Positions 8,994 through 18,727 of a DNA stretch of 64,000 nucleotides are shown here, piece after piece. Origin of the DNA: Megaustenia siamemsis (taxonomy: Eukaryota; Mollusca; Gastropoda; Stylommatophora; Ariophantidae); contig JAVIAB010000124.1 of assembly GCA_032433765.1 (NCBI GenBank), positions 79,906,465 through 79,970,464 of the forward strand, read 5' to 3'. The position numbers and the translations under genes were made by a program. The notes under the pieces are model-generated. The model saw nothing but the letters and a program-made list of their open reading frames with translations. It made no database searches and was not told the DNA's origin. How positions within the stretch are numbered: position 1 is the first letter of the stretch; each line of letters begins with the position of its first letter.

Positions 8994-10057
8994 AGTGGTG
9001 AGAGTGGAGGGTGAGAGTGGAGGGTGAGAGTGGAGGGTGAGTGTGGATGATGAGATTGGAGTGTGAGAGTGGAGGGTGAGAGTGGAGGGTGAGAGTGGAG
9101 GGTGAGAGTGGAGGATGAGAGTGGAGGATGAGAGTGGAGGATGAGAGTGGAGAGTGAGAGTGGAGGATGAGAGTGGAGGATGAGAATGGAGGGTGAGAGT
9201 GGAGGATGAGAGTGGAGGGTGAGAGTGGAGGGTGAGAGTGGAGGGTGAGAGTAGAGGGTGAGAGTGGATGATGAGATTGGAGGGTGAGAGTGGAGGGTGA
9301 GAGTGGAGGATGAGAGTGGAGGATGAAAGTGGAATGTGAGAGTGGAGGATGAGAGTGGAGGGTGAGAGTGGAGGGTGAGAGTGGAGGGGAGAGTGGAGAA
9401 TGAGAGTGGAGGGTGAGAGTGGAGGGTGAGAGTGGAGGGTGAGAGTGGAGGATGAGAGTGGAGGATGGGAGTGGAGGGTGAGAGTGGAGGGTGAGAGTGG
9501 AGGGTGAGAGTGAAGGGTGAGAGTGGATGATGAGAGTGGAGGGTGAGAGTGGAGAGTGAGAGTGGAGGGTGAGAGTGGAGGGTGAGAGTGGAGGTTGAGA
9601 GTGGATGATGAGATTGGAGTGTGAGAGCGGAGGGTGAGAGTGGAGGATGAGAGTGGAGGGTGAGAGTGGAGGATGAGAGTGGAAGATGAGAGTGGAGGGT
9701 GAGAGTGGAGGGTGAGAGTGGAGGGTGAGAGTGGAGGATGAGAGTGGAGGATGAGAGTGGAGGGTGAGAGTGGAGGATGAGAGTGGAGGGTGAGAGTGGA
9801 GGGTGAGAGTGGATGATGAGAGTGGAGAGTGAGAGTGGAGGGTGAGAGTGGAGGATGAGAGTGGAGGGTGAGAGTGGAGGATGAGAGTGGAGGGTGAGAG
9901 TGGAGGATGAGAGTGGAGGGTGCGAGTGAAGGGTGAGAGTTGAGAATGAGAGTGGAGGGTGAGAGTGGAGGGTGAGAGTATAGGGTGAGAGTGGAGGGTG
10001 AGAGTGGAGGGTGAGAGTGGAGGGTGAGAGTGGAGGGTGAGAGTGGAGGGTGAGGGC
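8994..10057. repeat. 12-bp minisatellite, about 88 units
   Basis: The unit is ggtgagagtgga with common variants ggatgagagtgg and ggagagtg. Because 12 is a multiple of three, the minus strand is open throughout (STLTLHSHPPLSP repeated) and continuous with the Penelope-like frame at 10058-10250. Each intact unit contains ggtgagagt, which resembles a 5' splice site. One phase slip occurs near 9390 (a shortened unit). Confidence 0.95.
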
Positions 10058-10250
10058 GAGAACTACTCTGTCAGCGGGGGGACGGCTAGAGGTGATGAGA
10101 GCAATCTGGTGTGAGGTGCCGAGAACCTGTCGGAGGGCAGAAATGAGAGCTGCTTCATGATAGAGACGCTGGTGGAAGAAATCGAGCGAAAAGAGAAGAT
10201 AATTCAGGCAAGATGTCGAGAGAGAAGAGCTGTAGTAGGTGTATGTAGAA
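10058..10250 (-). mobile_element. Penelope-like element fragment (RT C-terminal side)
   Basis: On minus, LDFFHQRLYHEAALISALRQ followed by SSRPPADRVVLALTLH resembles the conserved Penelope-like segment FF.QRGYP..L...AL..V followed by a basic stretch and R(V/I)PLVLTYHP. The frame has no stop and runs into the 12-bp array. The neighbouring upstream part of the same protein type is found at 50746-51155. Assignment is by remembered family pattern, and both ends are undefined. Confidence 0.55.
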
Positions 10251-10384
10251 GGTGGGCCTACCCAAGTCATTATCCTGGAGTATCATACAGGACGAGCTAG
10301 CAGGACTGTGTCCATGTTTAATTTATTTCCGAATATTCTTCCGAAGCAGCGTGTTATGGAAGACAGTGGCACTATCCAGACGGG

Positions 10385-10637
10385 GTGTCCGGTTAGCTCA
10401 ATCGATAGGCGGTTGGCTTACCACGGCAACAGCCGGGGTTCGTACCCTGGCGAGGACACCTGGGTTTTACTAATTCCCTAAAAATTAGTACCTCTGAAGT
10501 CGGAGTAAATCTGCCTGCATGGCGAGGGGCATCCTGTAATGGGATAAAACAGACTTTACACGCAAAATTCAGTCCCACAAAAATTGAGTGGGTGGGACTT
10601 CGTCAGAGGTCAAAGCTGACGAAAGCGAACGAACGAA
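10385..10637 (+). mobile_element. SINE2, tRNA-derived, with perfect target duplication
   Basis: The A-box region is ttagctcaatcgatagg (10392-10408) and the B-box is gggttcgtaccc (10436-10447). A unique body ends in gcgaacgaacgaa. The 13-bp duplication ctatccagacggg flanks it at 10372-10384 and 10638-10650. The paralogous locus at 51550-51570 is uninterrupted (ctatccagatgagattg), an empty-site control. Confidence 0.9.
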
Positions 10638-10953
10638 CTATCCAGACGGGATTGGTCAAATGTGTGGTCAGATTTACTTTCCCGCTCAATTCTCGCTTGA
10701 ATCTTTCTCATTTACCGGCCTACCTGTGGTCTCGCGAGAGCACGTTTCTTCCACACAGCTAAGCTTTTCTATTTTTCTTTTAATTATATTTTTTCTTCCT
10801 CTGCTATATCTATTTTAGTTTTTTCCTAACAAGTCAGAGAGTATATTTCTCGAAACTTCTTGTTTGTCTTGATTTATTAGTTTTAGTTACTCCATAACAT
10901 TCATAGACTATATCGTCATTTTGTTGTCTGTTCGTTCTTGTTGACCCTGTTTT

Positions 10954-10977
10954 CTGATGAAGGCCGCATGTAGGCCT
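10954..10977 (+). ncRNA. Degenerate hammerhead-like signature
   Basis: CTGATGA at 10954-10960 is followed by a stem (aggcc, loop, ggcct), the start of a hammerhead ribozyme core as found in Penelope-like terminal repeats. The required GAAA after stem II is absent (tacattta here; the paralogue at 51890 has aacagtt and lacks CTGATGA). If it was a ribozyme, it is dead. Its orientation is opposite to the nearby RT fragment. Confidence 0.25.
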
Positions 10978-11100
10978 ACATTTATGTAATCTGTGTAGTC
11001 CTTTCTCGTAACACTGTCACTTATAGACCGCTCTCCACAAATGTTAATTTGTATATATAGATATTTATAATATAGATATTTATAATATAGATATTTATAT

Positions 11101-11480
11101 CATCATTGAATGCCACATCCGCATCGACTGTTGGCTACCATGGAGCGCCATTCCCCTCTGTCTCTTGCTTTGACGGTGCAGGTTGTCATAGGCTGAATTG
11201 TCCATCTTTTAATGTTTATCGTTCATGTTAGTCTTGGTCTGCCTCTGCCTCTTTTACCTTGTATTTTCCCTTCAAAGATCACTTTTTGTAGTTGGCCGTG
11301 TCTTTTAACATGCCCCCAAAATCCCATTTGTGTTGTTTGAATTGTGTTTAGAAGTTATCTTTTCATTTGTGGATGTTTTAAGACTTCATCGTTTGTTTTC
11401 TTTTCTTTCCATCCATCTATCTTCAAATTAATCTATAAATTCACATTTCAAAGGTTTCAAATTTATGTTTTGTTTTCTTT
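11101..11480 (-). mobile_element. LINE-A 3' end inside duplication copy 1
   Basis: catcattgaatgcc, the ggagcgcca 3' UTR signature and complements of the GKRGRGRPRLTW coding region. It is shared at the same relative position with 52019-52372, so it predates the duplication. It is 5'-truncated near 11480. Confidence 0.8.
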
Positions 11481-11814
11481 ATATATATTCCTTTTTGTTA
11501 GTGTTCTACAAAAATTACATAGTGTATGTAAAAAACTCTTTTTATTATCTTTTACAAATTACTTTATTCTTCTTAAATTCGAACACAAAATAGTATACAT
11601 GTTTCCACAACTGGTCACATGTTTCATCCTATCTTGTCGTCACATTATATGGCGGATTATTTTCTGTGGAAATAAATAAATTGTATGTATCATATATAAG
11701 TCACATAATGAGCATTAGTTAGACTTCATTCTTGAGAGATGTGTGATAGTTGATTGTTAAGATGAAACAAACAAAAGAATTAAGAAACAAAGTAACGCAT
11801 TGATATCTTCCTCT

Positions 11815-11862
11815 TATTTAGTCTTTTGTCGTGGGTAGACTATACAGTTTTTTGTCGAAACG
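11815..11862 (+). repeat. Single 48-bp monomer (seed of the 11-kb array)
   Basis: tttgtcgtgggtagactata continuing to gttttttgtcg matches the monomer of the array at 52787-64000. It is preceded by the same flank (gcattgatatcttcc). There is only one unit here; downstream sequence is unrelated. Confidence 0.75.
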
Positions 11863-12384
11863 TCTCACATTATGCTATGTAGGGCAACAACAAATCCACT
11901 AACTATCCACAAATCCATGCCGCTAGTAGCTAGTTGTACAATCTAACCTGATCCGTGTTTACATGTCTCAAACACGATCAATAATATATTCTTTTATCTC
12001 TCACGTTTTCGATTTCTGTACAATACTGTGAAATCAATAACATCAAAATGACTCCACCACACAAGTATTTTCTTCCAAGTTTCATCACTTCAATCTCTCA
12101 TGGTTCATGATGCCATAGATTTTTATCTCCACTTTGTGATCAGCGATGGCTAAAAATAATTATTTTGCAAGGTCGACCAAATCGGCTAAACTAAAGAGCA
12201 AGGAAACATTCATGTGACTAAATTGTGGAAATAGGTAAATTTCCCTATTCGGAAAACGATTTCAAGCAGAGGTAAAAGAAAACAGATTTTAAATGGACTA
12301 AATCAGCAGTTCTCAAGATGTATTTTACCGCGGACCATAAAAATCCATATGTCCTGGATTGTTCGTGAGCCACGACAACTTTAA
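11863..12384. other. AT-rich interval with a hAT-like terminus
   Basis: No gene was recognised. At 12304 the sequence cagcagttctcaagatg, followed by ttttaccgcggacca, resembles the terminal motif of hAT-type elements (CAGnGGTTCTCAA, then a CCGCGGACCA-type motif). No matching inverted end or 8-bp duplication was found. The 48-bp array begins about 80 bases further on. Confidence 0.35.
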
Positions 12385-14378
12385 CAGTTCCTGAGCCCCA
12401 ATCTACAACTGTTCATGAGCCCAGAAACTCAACTACTTGTGAACCCCAATCTACAACTGTTCATGAGCCCAGAAACTCAACTACTTGTGAACACCAATCC
12501 TCAACTGTTCATGAAACTCAACTACTTGTGAACCCCAATCTACAACTGTTCATGAGCCCAGAAACTCAACTACTTGTGAACACCAATCCTCAACTGTTCC
12601 TGAGCCCAGAAACTCAACTACTTGTGAACACCAATCCTCAACTGTTCCTGAGCCCAGAAACTCAACTACTTGTGAACACCAATCCTCAACTGTTCCTGAG
12701 CCCAGAAACTCAACTACTTGTGAACACCAATCCTCAACTGTTCCTGAGCCCAGAAACTCAACTACTTGTGAACCCCAATCTACAACTGTTCATGAGCCCA
12801 GAAACTCAACTACTTGTGAACACCAATCCTCAACTGTTCCTGAGCCCAGAAACTCAACTACTTGTGAACACCAATCCTCAACTGTTCCTGAGCCCAGAAA
12901 CTCAACTACTTGTGAGCCCCAATCCTCAACTGTTCCTGAGCCCAGAAACTCAACTACTTGTGAACCCCAATCCTCAACTGTTCCTGAGCCCAGAAACTCA
13001 ACTACTTGTGAACCCCAATCTACAACTGTTCATGAGCCCAGAAACTCAACTACTTGTGAACCCCAATCTACAACTGTTCATGAGCCCAGAAACTCAACTA
13101 CTTGTGAACACCAATCCTCAACTGTTCATGAGCCCAGAAACTCAACTACTTGTGAACACCAATCCTCAACTGTTCATGAGCCCAGAAACTCAACTACTTG
13201 TGAACCCCAATCTACAACTGTTCATGAGCCCAGAAACTCAACTACTTGTGAACACCAATCCTCAACTGTTCCTGAGCCCAGAAACTCAACTACTTGTGAA
13301 CACCAATCCTCAACTGTTCCTGAGCCCAGAAACTCAACTACTTGTGAGCCCCAATCCTCAACTGTTCCTGAGCCCAGAAACTCAACTACTTGTGAACCCA
13401 ATCCTCAACTGTTCCTGAGCCCAGAAACTCAACTACTTGTGAACCCCAATCTACAACTGTTCATGAGCCCAGAAACTCAACTACTTGTGAACCCCAATCT
13501 ACAACTGTTCATGAGCCCAGAAACTCAACTACTTGTGAACACCAATCCTCAACTGTTCCTGAGCCCAGAAACTCAACTACTTGTGAACACCAATCCTCAA
13601 CTGTTCCTGAGCCCAGAAACTCAACTACTTGTGAGCCCCAATCCTCAACTGTTCCTGAGCCCAGAAACTCAACTACTTGTGAACCCCAATCCTCAACTGT
13701 TCCTGAGCCCAGAAACTCAACTACTTGTGAACCCCAATCTACAACTGTTCCTGAGCCCAGAAACTCAACTACTTGTGAACCCCAATCCTCAACTGTTCCT
13801 GAGCCCAGAAACTCAACTACTTGTGAACCCCAATCTACAACTGTTCCTGAGCCCAGAAACTCAACTACTTGTGAACCCAATCCTCAACTGTTCCTGAGCC
13901 CAGAAACTCAACTACTTGTGAACCCAATCCTCAACTGTTCCTGAGCCCAGAAACTCAACTACTTGTGAACCCCAATCTACAACTGTTCCTGAGCCCAGAA
14001 ACTCAACTACTTGTGAACCCCAATCTACAACTGTTCCTGAGCCCAGAAACTCAACTACTTGTGAACCCCAATCTACAACTGTTCCTGAGCCCAGAAACTC
14101 AACTACTTGTGAGACCCAATCCTCAACTGTTCCTGAGCCCAGAGAAACTCAACTACTTGTGAACCCCAATCCTCAACTGTTACTGAGCCCAGAAACTCAA
14201 CTACTTGTGAACACCAATCCTCAACTGTTACTGAGCCCAGAAACTCAACTACTTGTGAACACCAATCCTCAACTGTTACTGAGCCCAGAGAAACTCAACT
14301 ACTTGTTAACACCAATCCTCAACTGTTACTGAGCCCAGAAACTCAACTACTCGTGAACACCAATCCTCAATTGTCAGT
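12385..14378. repeat. 48-bp tandem repeat A, about 41 units
   Basis: The unit reads ctgagcccagaaactcaact, then acttgtgaacaccaatcctc, then aactgttc. Two alternating variants (aacaccaatcctc and aaccccaatctac) are interleaved. It is open over hundreds of codons on plus (NPQLFLSPETQLLV repeated) and partly on minus because 48 is divisible by three. Single-base deletions (gaacccaatcc) end each frame at about 13418 and 13897. Units near 14160-14340 are more diverged. No splice or start context suggests translation. Confidence 0.95.
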
Positions 14379-14429
14379 GAGAATGTTCGAAAAAAGTCTA
14401 TGTCACCAGGCTAAATGCCTGATGTATTA

Positions 14430-15787
14430 TGAAAGTAACTTTAATGCCATGAAAAATATCATCATTTTCATCATCAAGTAACGGGTCTACTGGCGTAGGT
14501 GATCATGTCTCTCCACAACCTTCGATCTCGACAATTCTTTATCATTTCTGTTGTTGACCTTCTGTCAAGCCATTCTCTTAAGCTGTCTGGTATCTTTTCT
14601 CTATGTTTCCCTCTATCTCTTCGTCCCTCAATTTTTCCAGTTGTTACAATATATTCCAGTTGTTCTCTTCTCATTACATGGTCAAAACATGATGATTGTC
14701 TCTTCCTAATATTGGAAATTAGCTCTCTTTTTGCTTTGACCTCTCTCATAATATTTTCATTACTCTTCTTAGCTGTCCATGGTACTCTCAACATTCTTCT
14801 GTAAAACCACATTTCTACAGACTCCAGTGATTTTCTTGTTTGTTGTCCTATTGACCATGATTCACACCCATATGTTAAGACTGGCTCTACACAACATTTA
14901 AGAACTCTTTTTTCTTGTTTCTATTGTCAAAAATGTATTGCATAGTATTTTCCTCATTTTCTGGAAAGCTGCTTTTGCCTGAGCCATTCTGCATCTCACC
15001 TCTTTTGTACATCGTCCGTCTGAGGTTAACAAAGTTCCCAAATATTTAAATTCATTTACCTGTTTTAATATTGTTCCACTTGTCTTTATTTTGCACTGAG
15101 GTGATGTCTTTTTCTTTGTTGTTACCATTACTTCTGCCTTTTTGCTATTAAGGCTTAGTCCTTTACTTTTGCTTTCTTTCACTATAATGTCCAACATTTC
15201 TTGTAATTCATTTTCACTTTTAGCGATTAATACTGTATCACCAGCATACCTTAGATTATTTATATTATGACCTCCAATTGTTATTCCAGGCTATGAAAAA
15301 TATAGTAACATGGAAACAAATAACACCAGGGCTAAAAGTAAGAATAGCAAAATGTTACATCTTCTCAATATTCATGTATGGTGCAGAAACATGGACATTA
15401 GACCAGAAACCAGAACAGAAAATTGAAGCCTTTGAAATGTGGATCTATAGAACAATAGGTAGAATTTGATTGAAAGAAAAGAAAACGAACGATAAAGTTT
15501 TAATACAACTAAAAATGAAAAGAGAACTACTAACACAATTAGAACAAGACAAATGAAATTGTTTTGGGCATGTTAAAAGACACATCAGCCTACTAAAAGT
15601 AATATTGTCAGAGAAAATACAAGGTAAAAGAGATAGAGATAGACCAAGGCTAACATGGACGAGTAACATCAAAATGGACAAGTCAGCCTATGACAATCTG
15701 CACTATCAAAGCAAGAGACAGAATGGAATAGAGTTCCATGGTAGCCAACCTTCGATGCGGAGACGGCATCAATGATGATGATGATGA
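14430..15787 (+). mobile_element. LINE-A copy split by LINE-C
   Basis: LINE-A begins at about 14430 (gaaagtaactttaatgccat), is interrupted at 14460-15292, and resumes with atgaaaaatat at 15293. It then encodes KITPGLKVRIAKCYIFSIF-like sequence and GAETWTLDQKPEQKIEAFEM, and ends in the ggtagccaacc 3' UTR and a gatgatgatgatga tail (about 15770-15787). It is frameshifted after RTIGRI. Confidence 0.82.
14460..15292 (-). mobile_element. LINE-C insertion within LINE-A
   Basis: On minus from 15292: ADDTVL-region relics, KGLSLNSKKAEVMVTTKKK, VNEFKYLGTLLTSDGRCTKE, RMAQAKAAFQKM, then MWFYRRMLRVPWTAKKSNEN, and the GKIEGRRDRG basic segment. The 3' tail is tgatgatgaaaatgatg. The 11-bp duplication atgaaaaatat occurs at 14449-14459 and 15293-15303. 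It is 5'-truncated at the RT YADD region with two frame breaks. Confidence 0.88.
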
Positions 15788-16452
15788 ACTCGCCATCGAA
15801 GAAACAATACCACTGCTTTCATGTTTTTCTCTACCTTTCTTTAGACTATCATATATCTTCTCAGTAAACGTAGGATGCACAAAACTGTTTCTTGTTTTAC
15901 GAAGTTGTAGTGTTACAATATTGTCCAGATACAAACAGTTTAAGATAATGCACTGTTAACAATTGTATTGTGTCAATAAGTGTTTCATCCTTTTTATCAT
16001 TATTGCATAGGTTTAAAAAAAACGATATATGCAATCAACATGTTTCATAATAGGTGAGTTGAGAGGATTGGAAATAGTTCTTTCTATGCTCTTTATTTCT
16101 TTCTGGGAAATTAAACTCGGAGCTCGAACAGTCTGAAAGTCAGACTACCTTCATGAACAGTTTGAAAGTCAGACTACCTTCATGAACAGTTTATGTGTAA
16201 CTTTTAAAGGGTCGTTGTACTTTCTGTACTGCCGTAGATTTGGCGATTCTTCATTCTATGAAAATAGATTCATTGTACGTTCATACACTCACTCATTCAT
16301 TGACACACTCAAGTCATACTCTCACTACCTCTCTCTCGCCCTCATTCATGTTATCACTCACTCACCATCTTAGTTATGTTCCCACTCATTTTCAAAATCA
16401 GTAACCATTCTCTCATTCACTCATTCTCTCACTTCGTTACATTCACACCACA
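15788..16452. other. Non-coding interval
   Basis: No gene was recognised. A short direct repeat, gaaagtcagactaccttcat, occurs twice near 16135-16190. Bases 16270-16440 are low-complexity cact/cattc sequence. Confidence 0.5.
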
Positions 16453-16750
16453 GAGATGCGATGTCAGAGAAAAGCCCTTGGGTAACCAGAAAAGACAGAA
16501 TCAGAAATGACATTATAAGAAAGAGTAGACACTAAGCCAGTCTTAAACTACATGCAGAAAAAAAACAAATAAACTAGTTTGCCCATCTAGGAAGAATGCC
16601 CTGTGCTTCTTTACCATACAAAGCATATATTTAAAGAGGAGAAGGGAGAAGAGCAACACCGGACCCACATTAAAAAGGATAGACAACATAAAAAAATCTA
16701 CAACAGCATTAATAGACAATATGTGAAGTCCCAAAAGGGGCGAGAACAAA
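16453..16750 (+). mobile_element. LINE 3' coding fragment, unnamed family
   Basis: Across frames the translation shows SPWVTRKDRIRNDIIRKS, then FAHLGRMP, EGRRAT and a relic of a GRPR-type end before DNI and SQKGRE. This is the C-terminal layout of RTE-like LINE proteins (LGR/GHVxR, then GxRxxGRPRxRWxDNI). It is frameshifted; no tail or duplication was identified. Confidence 0.55.
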
Positions 16751-16910
16751 AACTGTGTATCTGAGTCGGCACGCCGAACGGGTACAAGAGGAAGTGGAGA
16801 AATAAAGAAGATCTCACAATCAAATACTTTGATCTCTATTCTCTAAACCACATTGCATACTTTATCTCTTTTACACAAATGAACATTTTTCTCACTCAAC
16901 AAAATTACAC

Positions 16911-16914
16911 TCCC

Positions 16915-16947
<33 letters not shown>
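16911..16947. repeat. (CT)n microsatellite
   Basis: ctctct run with one ttt interruption. Confidence 0.9.
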
Positions 16948-17189
16948 ATGCACATTATGATATATTTCTCACTCACTCGCATTCTTCTCTCCTTCCATTC
17001 TATAATCTCATATTCGTCTCGCCCACGCACACTCTTATCAATTCGTCCTCCCTCCAGCACGCTCTTATTTCTTTTAACTCTCGAAAATTCTAATCTCGTT
17101 TACAATCTGGCATATTTTAACCTCGTTTGTTCGCTCGAGTAATTTTTCAACACTCTCTTTCTAATAATATCTTTCATTACCATTCAATT

Positions 17190-17375
17190 TACAATATGTT
17201 CTTTCACATATATTTTCATTATAATAACCTCTTTCACATACATTTTCATTATAATAACCTCTTTCACATATATTTTCATTATAATAACCTCTTTCACATA
17301 TATTTTCATTATAATAACCTCTTTCACATGTATTTTCATTATAATAATCTCTTTCCCAAACATGAATTTTCTAAT
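17190..17375. repeat. 30-bp tandem repeat, about 6 units
   Basis: The unit tattttcattataataacc followed by tctttcacata is nearly exact in the middle units and decays toward 17375. Confidence 0.9.
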
Positions 17376-17505
17376 AACCTCCTTAAAACATCACAATTTT
17401 AATATCCTCTTTCATAAACATCAACATTTCAATATCCTATTCGCACTCAATAAGTTTCTTATCTTCTCAAAAACACTCACGAATTTTCCAACATTCAATT
17501 TACAA

Positions 17506-17612
17506 TACACACACACACACGCACACACACACGCGCACGCACACACACACACACGCACACACACACGCGCACGCACACACACACACACATACATACACAC
17601 ACACACACACTC
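17506..17612. repeat. (AC)n microsatellite with gc interruptions
   Basis: A long ac/ca run with acgcgcacgc interruptions repeated twice, suggesting an internal duplication of an approximately 40-bp block. Confidence 0.92.
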
Positions 17613-17699
17613 GCATTCTCATCTACTGTTTCACATTCACCAAGTTCTAATTTCCGATTTCATATTCTTCAACTTTGTTGTTTCCCGTTTTCGAGCTCA

Positions 17700-18715
17700 C
17701 CGTTTCGAGATGAGGTATCTTCTTGACTTTCCAACCATGGATGACAGAATCAAGATCTGGAGAGCACGAGCATACCTGAAGATTAGTACAGATAAAGAGC
17801 ATCCAAGGCACCACGTGCTCAACTCAGGGAAAGGTGCCAGACTAAAAAGAGGCAAATCATGGGTGGGCCGATCAGATGATGTCATCAAACAGGTCTGTGG
17901 GCTTACCAATATCAGCGTTGGTGAGGAGTGGATACCGGTGCCTACGTCTTTCAAGGGGACTTTCTCGTGTATTGTCACACTGGACAGGAAAAGTAGGGAA
18001 CATAACCCGGTCGTGGTTAATGCTGATGTCAACGGTCTCATCTGCGATAACACCGATGAGAAAGATACAGTCATCTATACAGACGGATCTGTAATACGAC
18101 ACCAAAGAAGTACATGGGCATTTACAGCACGCTCGAAAGGCAGAATAGTCAAGGAAGACAGTGGTGTATACGTCATGACCACGAGTAGCATGACAATGGA
18201 GGTGATGGCAGTGACCAAGGCATTCAAATGGTTAGAGTCACAAGACTACACCAACGCATGTATACTGAGTGATTCAATGAGCATGATAAACAAATGTGGA
18301 GGCAGGCTCTGTACGCATGCAATGGGTAGAGTCGTTGCAGAAATCCAAAATACGTAAGGTCACCTTTGTCTTTGTCCCTGGACATGCGGGAGTACGGGTT
18401 AAATGAAAGAGCGGACAGGTTAGCTAGCTGCGCTGTCGTTGAGGACGGGCAACCAATGGATCGAGCGGACATTATCAATGCCCTCCGAGATGTGGAAAGA
18501 GCGCAGGACTTCGACAAACACATATCCACGTCACTTCTTCGGATGATGGAAATGGAAGTTAAGATGGGTACAGCCAGTAACGAGAAACTTAGTGCTTGTG
18601 TAAGAAGATTTATCAACCAACATAGAACTGGAGACGTCAGTCGCTGGACACTGCGGGAATTGCTGAGGAGGTGATCTGAACACCTATGGACATGTTCGGA
18701 GTGCAATGATGATGA
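17700..18715 (+). mobile_element. Non-LTR retrotransposon fragment with RNase H domain
   Basis: From the ATG near 17710, a post-RT segment (GKSWVGRSDDVIKQVCG) leads to an RNase H domain: D in IYTDGSV (near 18080), E in MTMEVMAVTKA (near 18200), D in ILSDSMSM (near 18270), then VFVPGHAGVRV and NERADRLAS carrying the last Asp (near 18410). RNase H of this type follows the RT in I/R1-related LINE clades. It continues to LRELLRR and ends at atgatgatgaccc. A stop at 18355-18357 and a further frameshift inside the GHAGV-NERAD stretch (gttaaatgaa) show it is dead. The RT itself is absent. Confidence 0.8.
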
Positions 18716-18727
18716 CCCGCAAATAAC

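Larger units (their letters stand above)
10255..11862 (+). repeat. Dispersed duplication, copy 1
   Basis: From tacccaagtca this stretch aligns with 51443-52833: the tggacgagctagcagg-type region, the actatccaga site, a T-rich interval with cctaacag, tgaaggccgcatgtaggcc, a LINE-A 3' end at the same position, the region reading aaattcgaacacaaaatagt, and the block gatagttgattgttaagatg leading to one copy of the 48-bp monomer. Copy 1 alone has SINE2 at 10385-10637. Because both copies share the LINE-A insertion, they arose by duplication, or by mobilisation of one composite unit, after that insertion. Confidence 0.8.

Noticed and set aside
8981..10270. 429-codon frame of LTLHSHPPLSPST repeats as a gene
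   Set aside because: All but the last 60 or so codons is 12-bp minisatellite; the rest is a Penelope-like fragment.
10392..10447. Functional tRNA gene
   Set aside because: A- and B-boxes are present but the sequence does not close an acceptor stem and is embedded in a 253-bp SINE with target duplication.
12528..14162. NPQLFLSPETQLLV repeat protein (296, 152 and 65 codons)
   Set aside because: Tandem array with a period divisible by three. Frame breaks coincide with 1-bp unit variants and there is no non-repeat protein sequence attached.
17421..17606. Cys/Val-rich minus-strand ORF
   Set aside because: Translation of the (AC)n microsatellite.
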